Below, piece by piece: positions 16,255 through 25,612 of a DNA stretch of 64,000 nucleotides; the stretch's first letter is position 1; each line of letters starts with the position of its first letter. The stretch lies in contig CAKSUM010000012.1 of assembly GCA_934501535.1 (NCBI GenBank), positions 1-64,000 on the forward strand, written 5' to 3'. Origin of the DNA: an uncultured Clostridia bacterium. GTDB taxonomy: Bacteria; Bacillota; Clostridia; UBA1381. A program made the translations under genes and the position numbers. The notes under the pieces are model-generated. The model searched no databases. It saw only the letters and a list, made by a program, of their open reading frames with translations, and was not told the origin of the DNA.

Positions 16255-17792
16255 CAAACTCCCTCCTCTATTAATTTTTCCGCAATTGTTTCCTTTAACA
16301 GCTCGCTTGTGCGATAAACCTTATCGGAAAACCGTGCGAGCGAAAACTCAAAGCAGCTGCCTTTATCAAGCAATATTCCCGTAAGCTTTGCCCCGGTTCC
16401 GGCTTTGAATTTTTCAAGCTCTGTCTGCACATTATCCGACAAGCTGCATTCGCCGTCCGTTATGAACACAATATCCGGCTTATCCATCTTCACAGCCACG
16501 TCAAGTGCACCTTTTACGGCATTGTCAAAGCTTGTCCCGCCCGAAAGAAAGGTTTCGGTACAGGACATCAGTCGCTTTCCCGGCACCGGTTCGTCCTTTG
16601 GAAAAAAGTCGGTTTTCGTATTCTTTGCAAAATGCACCAGTGCAAAATTCGTATGGTTTACCCTGCACAGCTCATACAATACCATAGCAAGCGCCATACC
16701 GTACGCACTGTTTTCACCAAAGGTTGAGCTTGACTCGTCAAGACACACAATCACGTCGCCCTTGCCTTTATATTCCGGTTCACGTCTGCGATATTCCTTC
16801 AGGCTCTTATTCCGATACTTTCGTGCAAACAGCGGTACAAGTGCCGGGCTTGCCAGCATAGACAAATCGCTTGTCAATGTTCTCGACAGGTTATTCCCCA
16901 GTCCGATGTCATACTTTTCACCGCGACCGTAGGCATAGCCGGATATGCGTTTTGAATTAAGCAGTTCCTTATACCGTCCGAGAAATTTTGCGATGTATCT
17001 GAGCTTTTGTGATCCTGCACACCGCTTTAATACCTCGCCGTTCAACTCGTTCTTACGCAATTGGGAATCGCCGTCGCCCCAGGCTATGAGCTGATACACA
17101 ACATCTTCGGCTTTTTCTTTTGCCGCAATCGCCGCGTCCCTTACCGCCGTGCGAACAGCTACGTCTCTCTTTTGCATATTATTCTTCAGTATATTTTCAT
17201 ACATTTCCGCCTGCTCACGTTTTGAACTTATACGGTTCGCAAGCTCTGATGCACGCTTTTCGGCTTTCTTGCGGCTATCGCCCGAAAGCTTATTTATACC
17301 GCCGACAATATCAAGTAATTTCCGGGTCAGCTGTTCTCTGTCCCTTTTCAAGGTTTCCAAAACATCGTTTTTATCGTCCGGCAGAAAGCTGTCCAAATCG
17401 TCCGCAACAGACCGTATAAATTCCTCTGTTGCGGCAATTGCCGCAAGCTCTTTGCCCTCGCAGATTTTCTTGACTGATATATACTTGTCATCCGCCATCA
17501 GCCCGTTTAATATCCGTTTATTTACAAGCCGTGCCTGTGCCGACATATCGCGGTCATCATTGAATTTCGGATAGATACCGTATATCGACTGGAACACGTC
17601 ATTTGCAAGCTCGGAAAAGCTTTTGAGCCGATTTCTGTTCTGCCGTTCAATTTCCGGCAAGCCGCTGTCCGTCCGCAAATCGTCATATATCATCTGTTCA
17701 ATCTGCGTTGATTTTAACACCCTGTTTGTATATTCTCTCTCGCTGAAAATATCGCTTGAAAGAATATCGTCAACTGTTTTAAATGTTTTCAT
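16254..17792 (-). CDS. VWA-domain protein (ViaA/CoxE-like partner of the MoxR ATPase)
   Basis: A 512-aa protein. Residues about 1-310 are helical with long coiled segments (DREQLTRKLLDIVGG, RKKAEKRASELANRISSKREQAEMYE). The C-terminal ~170 residues are a von Willebrand A domain with an intact MIDAS motif: DESSS, then a threonine in SGGTSFDNA and FITDGECSL. VWA proteins of this type work with MoxR/RavA ATPases to remodel or insert metal into partner proteins. The MoxR gene lies about 480 bp upstream in the same operon. A strong GC hairpin sits just before its ribosome binding site. Confidence 0.8.
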   Translation of the reverse strand: MKTFKTVDDILSSDIFSEREYTNRVLKSTQIEQMIYDDLRTDSGLPEIERQNRNRLKSFSELANDVFQSIYGIYPKFNDDRDMSAQARLVNKRILNGLMADDKYISVKKICEGKELAAIAATEEFIRSVADDLDSFLPDDKNDVLETLKRDREQLTRKLLDIVGGINKLSGDSRKKAEKRASELANRISSKREQAEMYENILKNNMQKRDVAVRTAVRDAAIAAKEKAEDVVYQLIAWGDGDSQLRKNELNGEVLKRCAGSQKLRYIAKFLGRYKELLNSKRISGYAYGRGEKYDIGLGNNLSRTLTSDLSMLASPALVPLFARKYRNKSLKEYRRREPEYKGKGDVIVCLDESSSTFGENSAYGMALAMVLYELCRVNHTNFALVHFAKNTKTDFFPKDEPVPGKRLMSCTETFLSGGTSFDNAVKGALDVAVKMDKPDIVFITDGECSLSDNVQTELEKFKAGTGAKLTGILLDKGSCFEFSLARFSDKVYRTSELLKETIAEKLIEEGV

Positions 17793-17805
17793 ATGTACCC
17801 TTTCC

Positions 17806-17825
17806 GGGGAGGGTTGCCCCTCCCC
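17806..17825 (-). other. GC-rich hairpin before the VWA gene
   Basis: GGGGAGGG (17806-17813) pairs with CCCTCCCC (17818-17825) over a 4-base loop, between the SSB stop and the VWA ribosome binding site. No T-run follows, so it may tune translation or protect mRNA ends. Confidence 0.5.
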
Positions 17826-17835
17826 TTATACTCGG

Positions 17836-18249
17836 TCAAAACGGCAAATCATCGTCGCCCGGTTCAAACTCGCCAAAGTCGGCAAAATCACTTTCCGTGT
17901 TCCCGTCCCTTTGGTTATCCGCGTTTTCGCTCTTTTTGCTCTCCGCAAAGCCAACCTCGCCCGCGTTAATGCAGAAAGAATTTATGCGTTCGCCGTCCTT
18001 TTCATAAGAATAGGTTTCAAGGTCGCCCACAACAAAAACCAGCTTACCTTTTTCAAAGTATTTCTCCGCAAATTCAGCAGAACTGCGCCACGTTGTCACC
18101 GGTATAAAGTCCACAGCCGGTCTGTCCTCGTCCTTTTTCTTATATCGCCTCTGCACGGCAATTCTGAAATTTGCAACCTTTACGTTGCCTGCCATTTTGA
18201 TTTCGGGGTCCTTTGTAAGTCTGCCTATAAAGATACATTTGTTCAACAT
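17836..18249 (-). CDS. ssb: Single-stranded DNA-binding protein
   Basis: A 137-aa OB-fold protein: MLNKCIFIGRLTKDPEI, ANFRIAVQRRYKKKDEDRPAVDFIPVTTW, EKYFEKGKLVFVVGDLETYSYEKDG. The C-terminus ends DDDLPF, the acidic tip that recruits partner proteins. It coats single-stranded DNA during replication, recombination or conjugation. The size is close to that of short element-encoded SSBs. It lies between the MoxR and VWA genes. This is probably an extra SSB for the element; the host one is expected elsewhere. Confidence 0.95.
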   Translation of the reverse strand: MLNKCIFIGRLTKDPEIKMAGNVKVANFRIAVQRRYKKKDEDRPAVDFIPVTTWRSSAEFAEKYFEKGKLVFVVGDLETYSYEKDGERINSFCINAGEVGFAESKKSENADNQRDGNTESDFADFGEFEPGDDDLPF

Positions 18250-18267
18250 AATTTTACCTCTCCTTTT

Positions 18268-19632
18268 TTACATACCAAGACGTATTTTTTCTTCCAGCGA
18301 AATGTATGTTGTATTTGCCATACCTGCCGCTTTCCTGTTAAGCTCGTCCGTTTTTTTCTTCCCGTCACCTATTGCCTTTGCTGCACACTCGGACGTACCG
18401 CCCGTTTCCAGAGCGGTCATCGACTTGTATATCCGCACCAGCTCGGACGAGAATTTTATGTACGGCTTTAGGTTCTCGGCATCATCTTTCATTGCGTCCT
18501 CCAGTTCGGAAAAAGCCTCACCTGCCATTGTCAGAAGGCGGTCTATTTCGCTGCCTACCGGATTTTCGCAGATTTCTCTCAATATCTGTTCAACCTCGGG
18601 TATTTCCTCGGGCTTATTCCAGAAATAGTTTTTTAACACCAGCAAATCAGACGGTGCAACCTCGCCGCGTCCTTCAAGATATGCTTTAGCACGTACAATC
18701 TGGGAAAAGCTCAGAAATTTACGGTCGGATACGTGAATACCCTTTTGTCTGAGCGTACACAAAACCCGGTCCGCAAGGTCATTAACCTCGTCCGGCACCT
18801 TGACAGTCTGCACTTCCCTTTGCATTGCCTCAAGCTCGGCAAGGCTTATCGTTGCTTTTACGGTATTTGTGCCGCCGTTCTGCTTTGCCCGCAGAATTTT
18901 CAGCCGATTTTCACGTTCGCCGATATATTCGGTCAGAACCTTTAAATCAAACCTGTCATACAGCGGTTTTAAAATCGCCTGGCTGCTGTCAGCAAAATTC
19001 GGAATTTCATTCGATGCCGCAAAAAATGATATTACCGGAATAGGCACTGCCTGCCCCTCGTTTGTATAAACGTGCTCGTTTAATGCTGTGAGCAGGGAGT
19101 TAAGTATTCCGTCATTTGCCTTGAAAATTTCGTCTACAAAGCATATATGACTGTCCGGAATTTTCCCGGCGGTTATCATTTTCGGCGTATTCGACTTTAA
19201 GCTGCACAGTATTTCACGTACAGCTTCGAGCTGCTTTTCCAGAATATGTGCTGCCTTCAAGGTTTCGGGATTTGCGCCGATTTCATAGTCTGCGTACTTT
19301 TCTTCAAGCTGCCGCAAAAGCACCGCGTAGGACGTGTCCTTTAAAAGCTCGTCCCTCGGCATACTGCCGGGTATAAGGCTGGACAAATCCAGCCGTCCGA
19401 ACAGCTTTTCCTCATCTGTCTGCTTTGAGATAAGGTACTCAAACTGCTTTGCACCGGTAATTCTTTTTCTGAACTCGTTAATGCAAAAGCTTTTTGCCTG
19501 TCCCGTACCGCCGAGGATAAAGAGGTTCTTTTTCGCCAGCAGTGCCAGTGCAATACATTCGATAAGCTCACCGCGTTCCGCCGCAACTGTGTTTACTTCG
19601 GCAATCACCGCCGATATTTTTTCATTATTCAT
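18268..19632 (-). CDS. MoxR/RavA-type AAA+ ATPase
   Basis: A 454-aa AAA+ ATPase. Walker A GGTGQAKS is near residue 40; Walker B ICFVDEIFKAND and sensor-like AASNEIPNF follow, with an arginine in KPLYDRFDLKV. A helical C-terminal extension (from about 330) is typical of the RavA branch. It probably acts with the VWA protein encoded nearby, as in RavA-ViaA, to remodel a protein substrate; the target is unknown. The ATG at 19632 is preceded by GGAAG at a suitable distance. An SSB gene separates it from the VWA gene. Confidence 0.85.
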   Translation of the reverse strand: MNNEKISAVIAEVNTVAAERGELIECIALALLAKKNLFILGGTGQAKSFCINEFRKRITGAKQFEYLISKQTDEEKLFGRLDLSSLIPGSMPRDELLKDTSYAVLLRQLEEKYADYEIGANPETLKAAHILEKQLEAVREILCSLKSNTPKMITAGKIPDSHICFVDEIFKANDGILNSLLTALNEHVYTNEGQAVPIPVISFFAASNEIPNFADSSQAILKPLYDRFDLKVLTEYIGERENRLKILRAKQNGGTNTVKATISLAELEAMQREVQTVKVPDEVNDLADRVLCTLRQKGIHVSDRKFLSFSQIVRAKAYLEGRGEVAPSDLLVLKNYFWNKPEEIPEVEQILREICENPVGSEIDRLLTMAGEAFSELEDAMKDDAENLKPYIKFSSELVRIYKSMTALETGGTSECAAKAIGDGKKKTDELNRKAAGMANTTYISLEEKIRLGM

Positions 19633-19672
19633 CTCTGTACTTCCTTTCATTTGTTAAATTTTATAATGTCTC

Positions 19673-20758
19673 TTAAACGTGACAGTCCACACAGACTAAG
19701 ACAGCATTGTCATCCAGTGAATTATAGAATTCATCAATCGCACTATACCACGGCTCATACGTATTCTCGATATATTTGTTATCTTGATAAAATTTATCAA
19801 CATCGTGAAAATTGCCATCTTGTAAATAGGCATTAACAAATTGTGCAAAAATATGCTTGCACCTGCCTTTTATGCCCTTTCTTTTCAAATACTCAGATAA
19901 CGTTTCACCTTTTTGGTATAACATATCCCAGTCTGCGTACAGTCCGCTTTCTTCGATGTCAAAATAACCGCATTCTTCCGGAACCACACCCGTTTCAAAT
20001 ATTTCCCTGTACTTTTTGTAATTGGATATAGCTTCATTAAATATGTACCGGCATATCTCTTTCCACTGAATGTCCTTTTTTCGTGCCGCTGTAACCCAAC
20101 GATATCCTTCAGGGGCGATTGGGGTATAATCATTATGCTCACAGTTGCCGACAATGAACTCGGTACACTCCTCTTTAACAAGGAACATTTCGGGCCATCG
20201 ACCGCCTATGCAACAGCAATCATAGCGGGCATTGGGGTTATATACATAACCGTAACGCTTATGCTCTCGGTCATATCTTACATAGGAGAGTTCATCTCGC
20301 CCCACAAATTCCTCAAAGCTTTTATATAGCTTTTTATACGGATAATCGGGAAGTGCTGTTATCTTCTTTGCCGCCTTTGAGCGTTTTTGATGTTTAAGCT
20401 GTCCGAAACATCTTTGATATACCAATCCGCCACGCATGATAAACTTGTCGAAAAAAATAGATTTATGAGCATCGACAATCCTGCCGTCCGGGAGCTTTAC
20501 ACAATTTACAGTCCGATTTTCGTATACCTTTTTCAGATTATCTGTAATGTCTTTAAATTTCAGATACTTTGGATTGTCTGTACTATTATTATACGGGTCA
20601 AAAAGTTCATTAACTCTCCGATACACCTCTTTCGTAAGCGCATTGTTTATATCCCCACGTGTTTGGTTCAATTGTCCGGTGCTATCTTTATCGCAATTTA
20701 TTCCGGCATCCGGTTCAATCTCCGGTATATCAATAGCTACCAATGTTCTGTAACACAT
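19673..20758 (-). CDS. Hypothetical protein
   Basis: A 361-aa cytosolic protein. Features are an acidic early region (IDIPEIEPDAG), cysteine-rich spots (ARYDCCCIGGRWPEMF, GNCEHND) and a C-terminal helical part ending LVCVDCHV. No enzyme motif recognised. AGGAAA precedes the ATG at 20758; upstream codons cross a strong hairpin and are unlikely to be translated. It sits between the 181-aa unknown and the MoxR gene. Function unknown. Confidence 0.6.
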   Translation of the reverse strand: MCYRTLVAIDIPEIEPDAGINCDKDSTGQLNQTRGDINNALTKEVYRRVNELFDPYNNSTDNPKYLKFKDITDNLKKVYENRTVNCVKLPDGRIVDAHKSIFFDKFIMRGGLVYQRCFGQLKHQKRSKAAKKITALPDYPYKKLYKSFEEFVGRDELSYVRYDREHKRYGYVYNPNARYDCCCIGGRWPEMFLVKEECTEFIVGNCEHNDYTPIAPEGYRWVTAARKKDIQWKEICRYIFNEAISNYKKYREIFETGVVPEECGYFDIEESGLYADWDMLYQKGETLSEYLKRKGIKGRCKHIFAQFVNAYLQDGNFHDVDKFYQDNKYIENTYEPWYSAIDEFYNSLDDNAVLVCVDCHV

Positions 20759-20787
20759 AATATTTTCCTTTCTTTTATCGGGGGTAT

Positions 20788-20818
20788 CAGGTAACGGCAG
20801 AAATCTGCCGGCTACCTG
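20788..20818 (-). other. Stable intercistronic hairpin
   Basis: CAGGTA-a-CGGCAGA / TCTGCCG-gc-TACCTG forms a 13-bp stem with two small bulges and a two-base tip. It lies between the 181-aa gene (ends 20853) and the 361-aa gene (starts 20758). A T-run (20827-20833) follows on the plus strand, but no plus gene ends here. On the minus strand it looks like a processing or stability stem. Confidence 0.5.
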
Positions 20819-20852
20819 CACCCAAGTTTTTTTACTGCCGCGTTAGTTTTCT

Positions 20853-21398
20853 TTAAAGCAACGGCATACCGCTATATACCCTCTCCGCCTGTATTGCGTC
20901 CTTTATATAGCTGCTGTTGCCTTGAAGTCCGGCGGCGGTTTTGAACCATTCGCCGCAAAGCCTTGAAAAGCTCTGCTGCAGTGTTCTGTGTTCACCGAGC
21001 ATTTTCCCAACAAACGCACTGCTGTTATCCGAATGCTCAAAGAACTGCTCCAGCAAATTTGCCGCACTCTCTCCGCTTTGAAAATCAAACCTAAAGCCTT
21101 GCACCCCATCCGATACTTTCTTTACCGTTTTCGGCATCGGCTGTGTGAATATGCACGAGAGCTTTCTTGCAAACATAACTGCCGCCTCATTTCTGCGGTC
21201 AAAGTCCCTGACCGTTGCAAGGCTCAAAAACCACGCAATACAAAGCGATGTAAACCGCCGTTTCACGTTCTCGTCCTTGTTTTTCATCTCAATGCAAAAT
21301 TCATTTATCGGGTACGTATACGAATTGACAAACAAACTTATCGCGTCCGCAACAGTCCCACCGTCCGAGACATCGGTAATTTCTAAAATTTCACTCAT
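20853..21398 (-). CDS. Hypothetical protein
   Basis: A 181-aa, mainly helical protein without a recognised domain (VNSYTYPINEFCIEMKNKDENVKRRF, ANLLEQFFEHSDNSSAFVGKMLGEH). AGGAA precedes the ATG, a few bases after the sliding-clamp-like gene. Given its position it may serve element replication, but there is no direct evidence. Confidence 0.55.
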   Translation of the reverse strand: MSEILEITDVSDGGTVADAISLFVNSYTYPINEFCIEMKNKDENVKRRFTSLCIAWFLSLATVRDFDRRNEAAVMFARKLSCIFTQPMPKTVKKVSDGVQGFRFDFQSGESAANLLEQFFEHSDNSSAFVGKMLGEHRTLQQSFSRLCGEWFKTAAGLQGNSSYIKDAIQAERVYSGMPLL

Positions 21399-21413
21399 AA
21401 TTTTCTTCCTTTC

Positions 21414-22562
21414 TTACGCTGCTTTCTTTTGTTTTTTCCCTTTTTTTGCTCTTGCTGTTTTTTCATCGATTGCTTTAACCGACGCATCTGTCAGCGATGT
21501 GGTCATATACTTGTCAAACCGCGTAAACAACAGCAAATATCCTTTTTCGGACAATGATATTACCATTGTGCCTTCAAGGCTTCGGAATATGTTCCGGAGC
21601 TTATCTGCCGGATAGCAAAAGGTAAACTCACCGTCACCCTTTAAGCGTATGCCGTCAACAAAGCATTCGGTGGAACCGACATCGTTCCGGGTCGATACAC
21701 GAATACCGTCCTCTTTAAATTCCATCTTCACATATGACTTGCTGCCAATACTGCTCACATCGCAGACTTCGCTGATTTTTTTCATATCCTCATACTCAAA
21801 GCTCGCATAATATGCCGGCTTTACGGTATTGAATACTTTATCGATGTTTATGTATTCACCCGGGACGCATATGGTCTGGAATATAAAGCCGTCCTTTTTA
21901 AAGACCGCAAAATTGCCGCTCTTTCCGACCGAAATTTCTTCATCACCCGCCGCACCGGCAAGCATCGCAAAGCCCGGTTTCGGCAATATGAAAGACAAAC
22001 TCCCGCCGGTTTTAAACGGGATTGAGGCACGCGACGCGGTAGTTGAGCTGCAGCTTTCTGCCGCCGCTTCATTTTCCGTAATATTGATATGAATACCCTT
22101 TAAAGTATCCGTTGCGTCGCCTTTTGCGATATTCGCCGCGGTTTTTAAATACAGCTGTTTGAGTCCCTTGACTTTTACACTTTTCTCCGGCATCATCATT
22201 TTCGGCTTTGGATATTCCGCAGTAGGCAGCGTCTTAATTGTATAGGTACAATTTGCCGACTTTAAATCCACAACCCTATCAGACGTTTCCTCAAACAATG
22301 CCGTTTCACCGCCGAGCCGTGACAGCATATTAATCAAAAACCGCGCTCCGATTACAACCTCGCCGCCGGTTTCAAGCATCGGCTTAATACTTCGCACCGC
22401 TGACGTGGTGCCGTTTGTTGCCGTCATATACAGCATACCGTCATCTTCATCAGCAGTGAGCAAAAAGCCGGTCATTGACTTTATCGAATTTTCCGACGGA
22501 ACCACTCGCACAATCGCTTTGAGCGCGTTCAGCATTTCCTCTCTGTTTACCGTAAATTTCAT
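21414..22562 (-). CDS. DNA polymerase III beta subunit-like sliding clamp
   Basis: A 382-aa protein with the three repeated clamp folds of DnaN: MKFTVNREEMLNALKAIVRVVP, GGEVVIGARFLINMLSRLGGETALFEE and VKVKGLKQLYLKTAANIAKGDATDTLKGIHI; the C-terminal part includes GEFTFCYPADKLRNIFRSLEG. It would hold a polymerase on DNA. The normal length for DnaN is about 370 residues. The C-terminus ends with an unusual lysine-rich tail (KKGKKQKKAA) rather than the usual MPMR-like end, so it is a divergent, element-borne clamp. AGGAGG precedes the ATG at 22562. An intrinsic terminator lies directly upstream. Confidence 0.8.
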   Translation of the reverse strand: MKFTVNREEMLNALKAIVRVVPSENSIKSMTGFLLTADEDDGMLYMTATNGTTSAVRSIKPMLETGGEVVIGARFLINMLSRLGGETALFEETSDRVVDLKSANCTYTIKTLPTAEYPKPKMMMPEKSVKVKGLKQLYLKTAANIAKGDATDTLKGIHINITENEAAAESCSSTTASRASIPFKTGGSLSFILPKPGFAMLAGAAGDEEISVGKSGNFAVFKKDGFIFQTICVPGEYINIDKVFNTVKPAYYASFEYEDMKKISEVCDVSSIGSKSYVKMEFKEDGIRVSTRNDVGSTECFVDGIRLKGDGEFTFCYPADKLRNIFRSLEGTMVISLSEKGYLLLFTRFDKYMTTSLTDASVKAIDEKTARAKKGKKQKKAA

Positions 22563-22582
22563 CTTTCTCCTCCTTACAAACA

Positions 22583-22614
22583 AAAAAACGAGAATTTCTC
22601 TCTAATTCCCGTTT
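22583..22614 (-). terminator. Intrinsic terminator between the helicase and clamp genes
   Basis: On the minus strand AAACGGGAATT pairs with AATTCTCGTTT (one mismatch), followed by TTTTTTTG. It lies 20 bp upstream of the clamp start codon with no clear promoter after it, so it may lower expression of the distal part of the operon. Confidence 0.65.
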
Positions 22615-22630
22615 CAACTCTGTTTAATAT

Positions 22631-25612
22631 TTAACTTGCCATATCAAAAAGTGACACCTGACAATCCTTATAGCTTTTCAGCTCGGCATATACAACGTCC
22701 CTGTGCTGCTCGCCGCGAGCCTGCTTTGCAAGCTCTCTCGCACGCATAAGCTTTTCGTGAATTGACAAAATTCTGGTCTCGATCTTCGCAGCATCGTCCG
22801 GCGTATCTTTTACAATAGCCATCTTTTTAAATGCCTCACTCAAATCGTCAACCTCGTCACGAATACCGTTCGTAAGCGTCCTTGCAAGCTGCGACGTCAT
22901 ATCTTCGCAGTTGCTCATCGACGCCAGGCCCTCTTCCGTGAAGTTTCCTTCAACGAGAGTTGCTGCCGCAAGCTTTGCCGCCATTAATTTCATTGCACGT
23001 TCCTGGAGTACACCCTTGTAATAGAGGATATATACCTCAACACGCGGTGCGGTCTGATTTATTCGCCACGAGCGCCGTGAGCTTTGACGGAAAGTGTAAA
23101 GGTTATACCCGATATTGTAATAGATAATGGTCGTAAAGGCGTTCAGATCCAAGCCTGTTTCGACCAGGCTGCCATTTGTAATCAGCACATCTATTCCCTC
23201 GGACAGCCTGTTTGCCACCCATTCCTCGCGTTTATCCGGACTGACCGTGTTTTTCAGCACCGCCGACTTATATCCGTTTTCCGTCATTATATTCGTCAGC
23301 TTTTCCTGCGTATCAATTCCGACCCAGCTTGTGTAAATCAGCACCTTATCGCCGTTTTCTACTTTTCTGCGTACAATATCCAGCACAGCAATATCCTTTT
23401 CGTGCAGCTCACTTATATCGGACAAGTCCTTAGGCACAACCACAGGCTCTCCGCTGCCCGGATACATTATGGGGGCATTTGCATAAGGCTGATCGGGGTA
23501 TGTTGTGAGCAGGCTCATAAACTTTGACATAAGCCGCATGGGATTTTTTCCCCATGACCTCATCACCTTAATATACTCGCCCTCAATCCGTTCATATTCC
23601 TTTGCAATATCCTCACGCATATTGAGTGCGACCGGGATCTCCTCATATTCCGGCAGCTCTTTTCCCATATCGTTCAGCGACAAAAACACCGCACTGTCAA
23701 TCAAAAACCGCGAATACACCAACGGCGACACGCCCGGTTTCTGCTTTGTACGCAGTGCTTTTTTCTTTGAATTACGGCTGTTCGCGTTATATTCGCCCTC
23801 GTCGGAAAGCTGATATACCGTCTCGGTAACGCCGTACTCGTTATTGAAAAACTCCGGCTTATCATACGGTTTATTATCCGCTATCATCAACTGCGACGAA
23901 ATGCGGTACAACAGGTAGAACATACCCGATGAATACCCGTTAATCAGCGTCGCGGTCATACCGATAACCTTTTTCGCACAGCCGATAAGGGTTGCCATTG
24001 CATTGCCCTGTCCGCTGTCGCCCTTAAAAAGGTGCAGCTCGTCCGCGATAACGCCGTCAATCCTGATATTCTCGGCAATGTACGAACTCATTGAATACCG
24101 CCTGTACGCACCGGTGGTCGGGATATATCCGCTGCTTGCCATAATACCCTTCAGCTTATCAAGTACACGAAGATCCTTCGTCACTGTCTGATGCATTTGT
24201 GCGTGCGGTCGGTAGACAAAACCGTAATTTCCGATTTTCACCCATAGGTTATGCCGCGGGTTGCAGTCCTCCGGATTTATCACCGTCCACAAGGATTCTT
24301 TGCAGTTGGGGCATTTATGGTTTTGTCTGTTTTCGCGTCTGAAGAAAAACTGAGTGGCATTTACCATATATTTTATGCCGTCATCTGTAAGCTCTTCCTC
24401 AATGACCTTATGGCAGTGCGGGCATAAAAACCCTTGTCGGAGTTTTGAATATATGACTGCCGGACGGCGCATATATCCGTCTCTTGCACGCTCTTTTGAC
24501 ATTACCATATACACGCTTTTTTTGCTGTTTTGAAAGTCCTTATACACGCGGTTTATGTCATTTATCGAGTACACCACCGCCGCCTTCGTATTCGGCAGAG
24601 TTTCCTCGATTTCGCGCACCCATTTTTTCGTCACGTGCGACGGTGACAGCACTATATTCAGACACTTCTCGCCCTTTTGATGTGCCGCCAGTGCGACTGC
24701 ACCGATCTTCGTCTTTCCCGCTCCGCACTCAGCAATGACAATGCCTGTTTTTGCCCTGTCAAGCCGTCTTTTAAGGCTCTCCGCCACGGCAAGCTGTGCG
24801 GGATAGAGCGAATAGCCGACATTCTTTTTTATATTTCGGTTAATCAGCTTTATCCGCTCGCAAATATCCTCCTTTGCCGGGTCGAAAAGCGGGTTGAAAA
24901 TATTTCTGATGCGATTTGCAATCGCGACGCCGTATTCTCTCAGATACTGCGTGACCGATGAGATTTTTCCAAATCCGCCCGGAACGGCTTTCGGTATCGA
25001 GATTTTGCCGCTTTTTATGCCGTCATTTATGACCTTCTCTATATCCTTTTCATCACCTCGCATATTTAGGACATAAGCATCAAACCTCGCACTTGCCGAC
25101 AAAACCTCAAGCGGTATGAGGATTTTCCTTGCCAAAAGCTCAAAGATGACGTAATCACGAAATTCCGGTATCATCGGAATTGATGTCTTTTTATCAATTT
25201 CCGAAAATAACGCGTCCGGATTGTCCTCCTCACAGAAAATATATGACCTGTGCGGCAATTTCTTTTGTGCCTCCTCGGAAATCCCGCTGTTTGTTCCGAT
25301 TTCATCGTCCGCTGCCATTAATGTACCCTCGGCATATACGCCATCGTGCGTAATCTGCGTGCGGCACTTTGAATGAACCGTGCTTAAAATGATTGTGTGT
25401 CCGTCAATTTCAGCCTCCATACTGATTTTTGCCCGCATTGCGTCTATCATACCGCGGACACTTTCCGGGTAGCCGCCTATGCGTATCGCCGCAATTTTTC
25501 TTTCCTTGCTGCCTTCCTCCTGATAAACCAGCGTGTCTGCAAAGCATTCTATACGAATACCCCGCTCCGCATCGGTGTATACAACAGGTGCCAGCTCTTT
25601 CATCTCTCTCAA
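22631..25612 (-). CDS. Superfamily 2 helicase (SNF2-like) with zinc-ribbon insert
   Basis: A 993-aa ATP-dependent DNA helicase/translocase. Walker A is AECGAGKT (294-301); a zinc-ribbon insert follows with CPHC and CPNC pairs; motif II is DELH in IADELHLFKG; motif III GMTATLING; then the second lobe with LIYTSWVG, VLITNGSLVETGLDL and QSSRRSWRI. Related helicases are found with DUF6094 methyltransferases on conjugative elements. It is the first gene of its operon. The TTG at 25612 has AGGAG seven bases upstream; an ATG nine bases further in is an alternative. Role in replication or DNA processing of the element is inferred. Confidence 0.85.
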   Translation of the reverse strand: MREMKELAPVVYTDAERGIRIECFADTLVYQEEGSKERKIAAIRIGGYPESVRGMIDAMRAKISMEAEIDGHTIILSTVHSKCRTQITHDGVYAEGTLMAADDEIGTNSGISEEAQKKLPHRSYIFCEEDNPDALFSEIDKKTSIPMIPEFRDYVIFELLARKILIPLEVLSASARFDAYVLNMRGDEKDIEKVINDGIKSGKISIPKAVPGGFGKISSVTQYLREYGVAIANRIRNIFNPLFDPAKEDICERIKLINRNIKKNVGYSLYPAQLAVAESLKRRLDRAKTGIVIAECGAGKTKIGAVALAAHQKGEKCLNIVLSPSHVTKKWVREIEETLPNTKAAVVYSINDINRVYKDFQNSKKSVYMVMSKERARDGYMRRPAVIYSKLRQGFLCPHCHKVIEEELTDDGIKYMVNATQFFFRRENRQNHKCPNCKESLWTVINPEDCNPRHNLWVKIGNYGFVYRPHAQMHQTVTKDLRVLDKLKGIMASSGYIPTTGAYRRYSMSSYIAENIRIDGVIADELHLFKGDSGQGNAMATLIGCAKKVIGMTATLINGYSSGMFYLLYRISSQLMIADNKPYDKPEFFNNEYGVTETVYQLSDEGEYNANSRNSKKKALRTKQKPGVSPLVYSRFLIDSAVFLSLNDMGKELPEYEEIPVALNMREDIAKEYERIEGEYIKVMRSWGKNPMRLMSKFMSLLTTYPDQPYANAPIMYPGSGEPVVVPKDLSDISELHEKDIAVLDIVRRKVENGDKVLIYTSWVGIDTQEKLTNIMTENGYKSAVLKNTVSPDKREEWVANRLSEGIDVLITNGSLVETGLDLNAFTTIIYYNIGYNLYTFRQSSRRSWRINQTAPRVEVYILYYKGVLQERAMKLMAAKLAAATLVEGNFTEEGLASMSNCEDMTSQLARTLTNGIRDEVDDLSEAFKKMAIVKDTPDDAAKIETRILSIHEKLMRARELAKQARGEQHRDVVYAELKSYKDCQVSLFDMAS

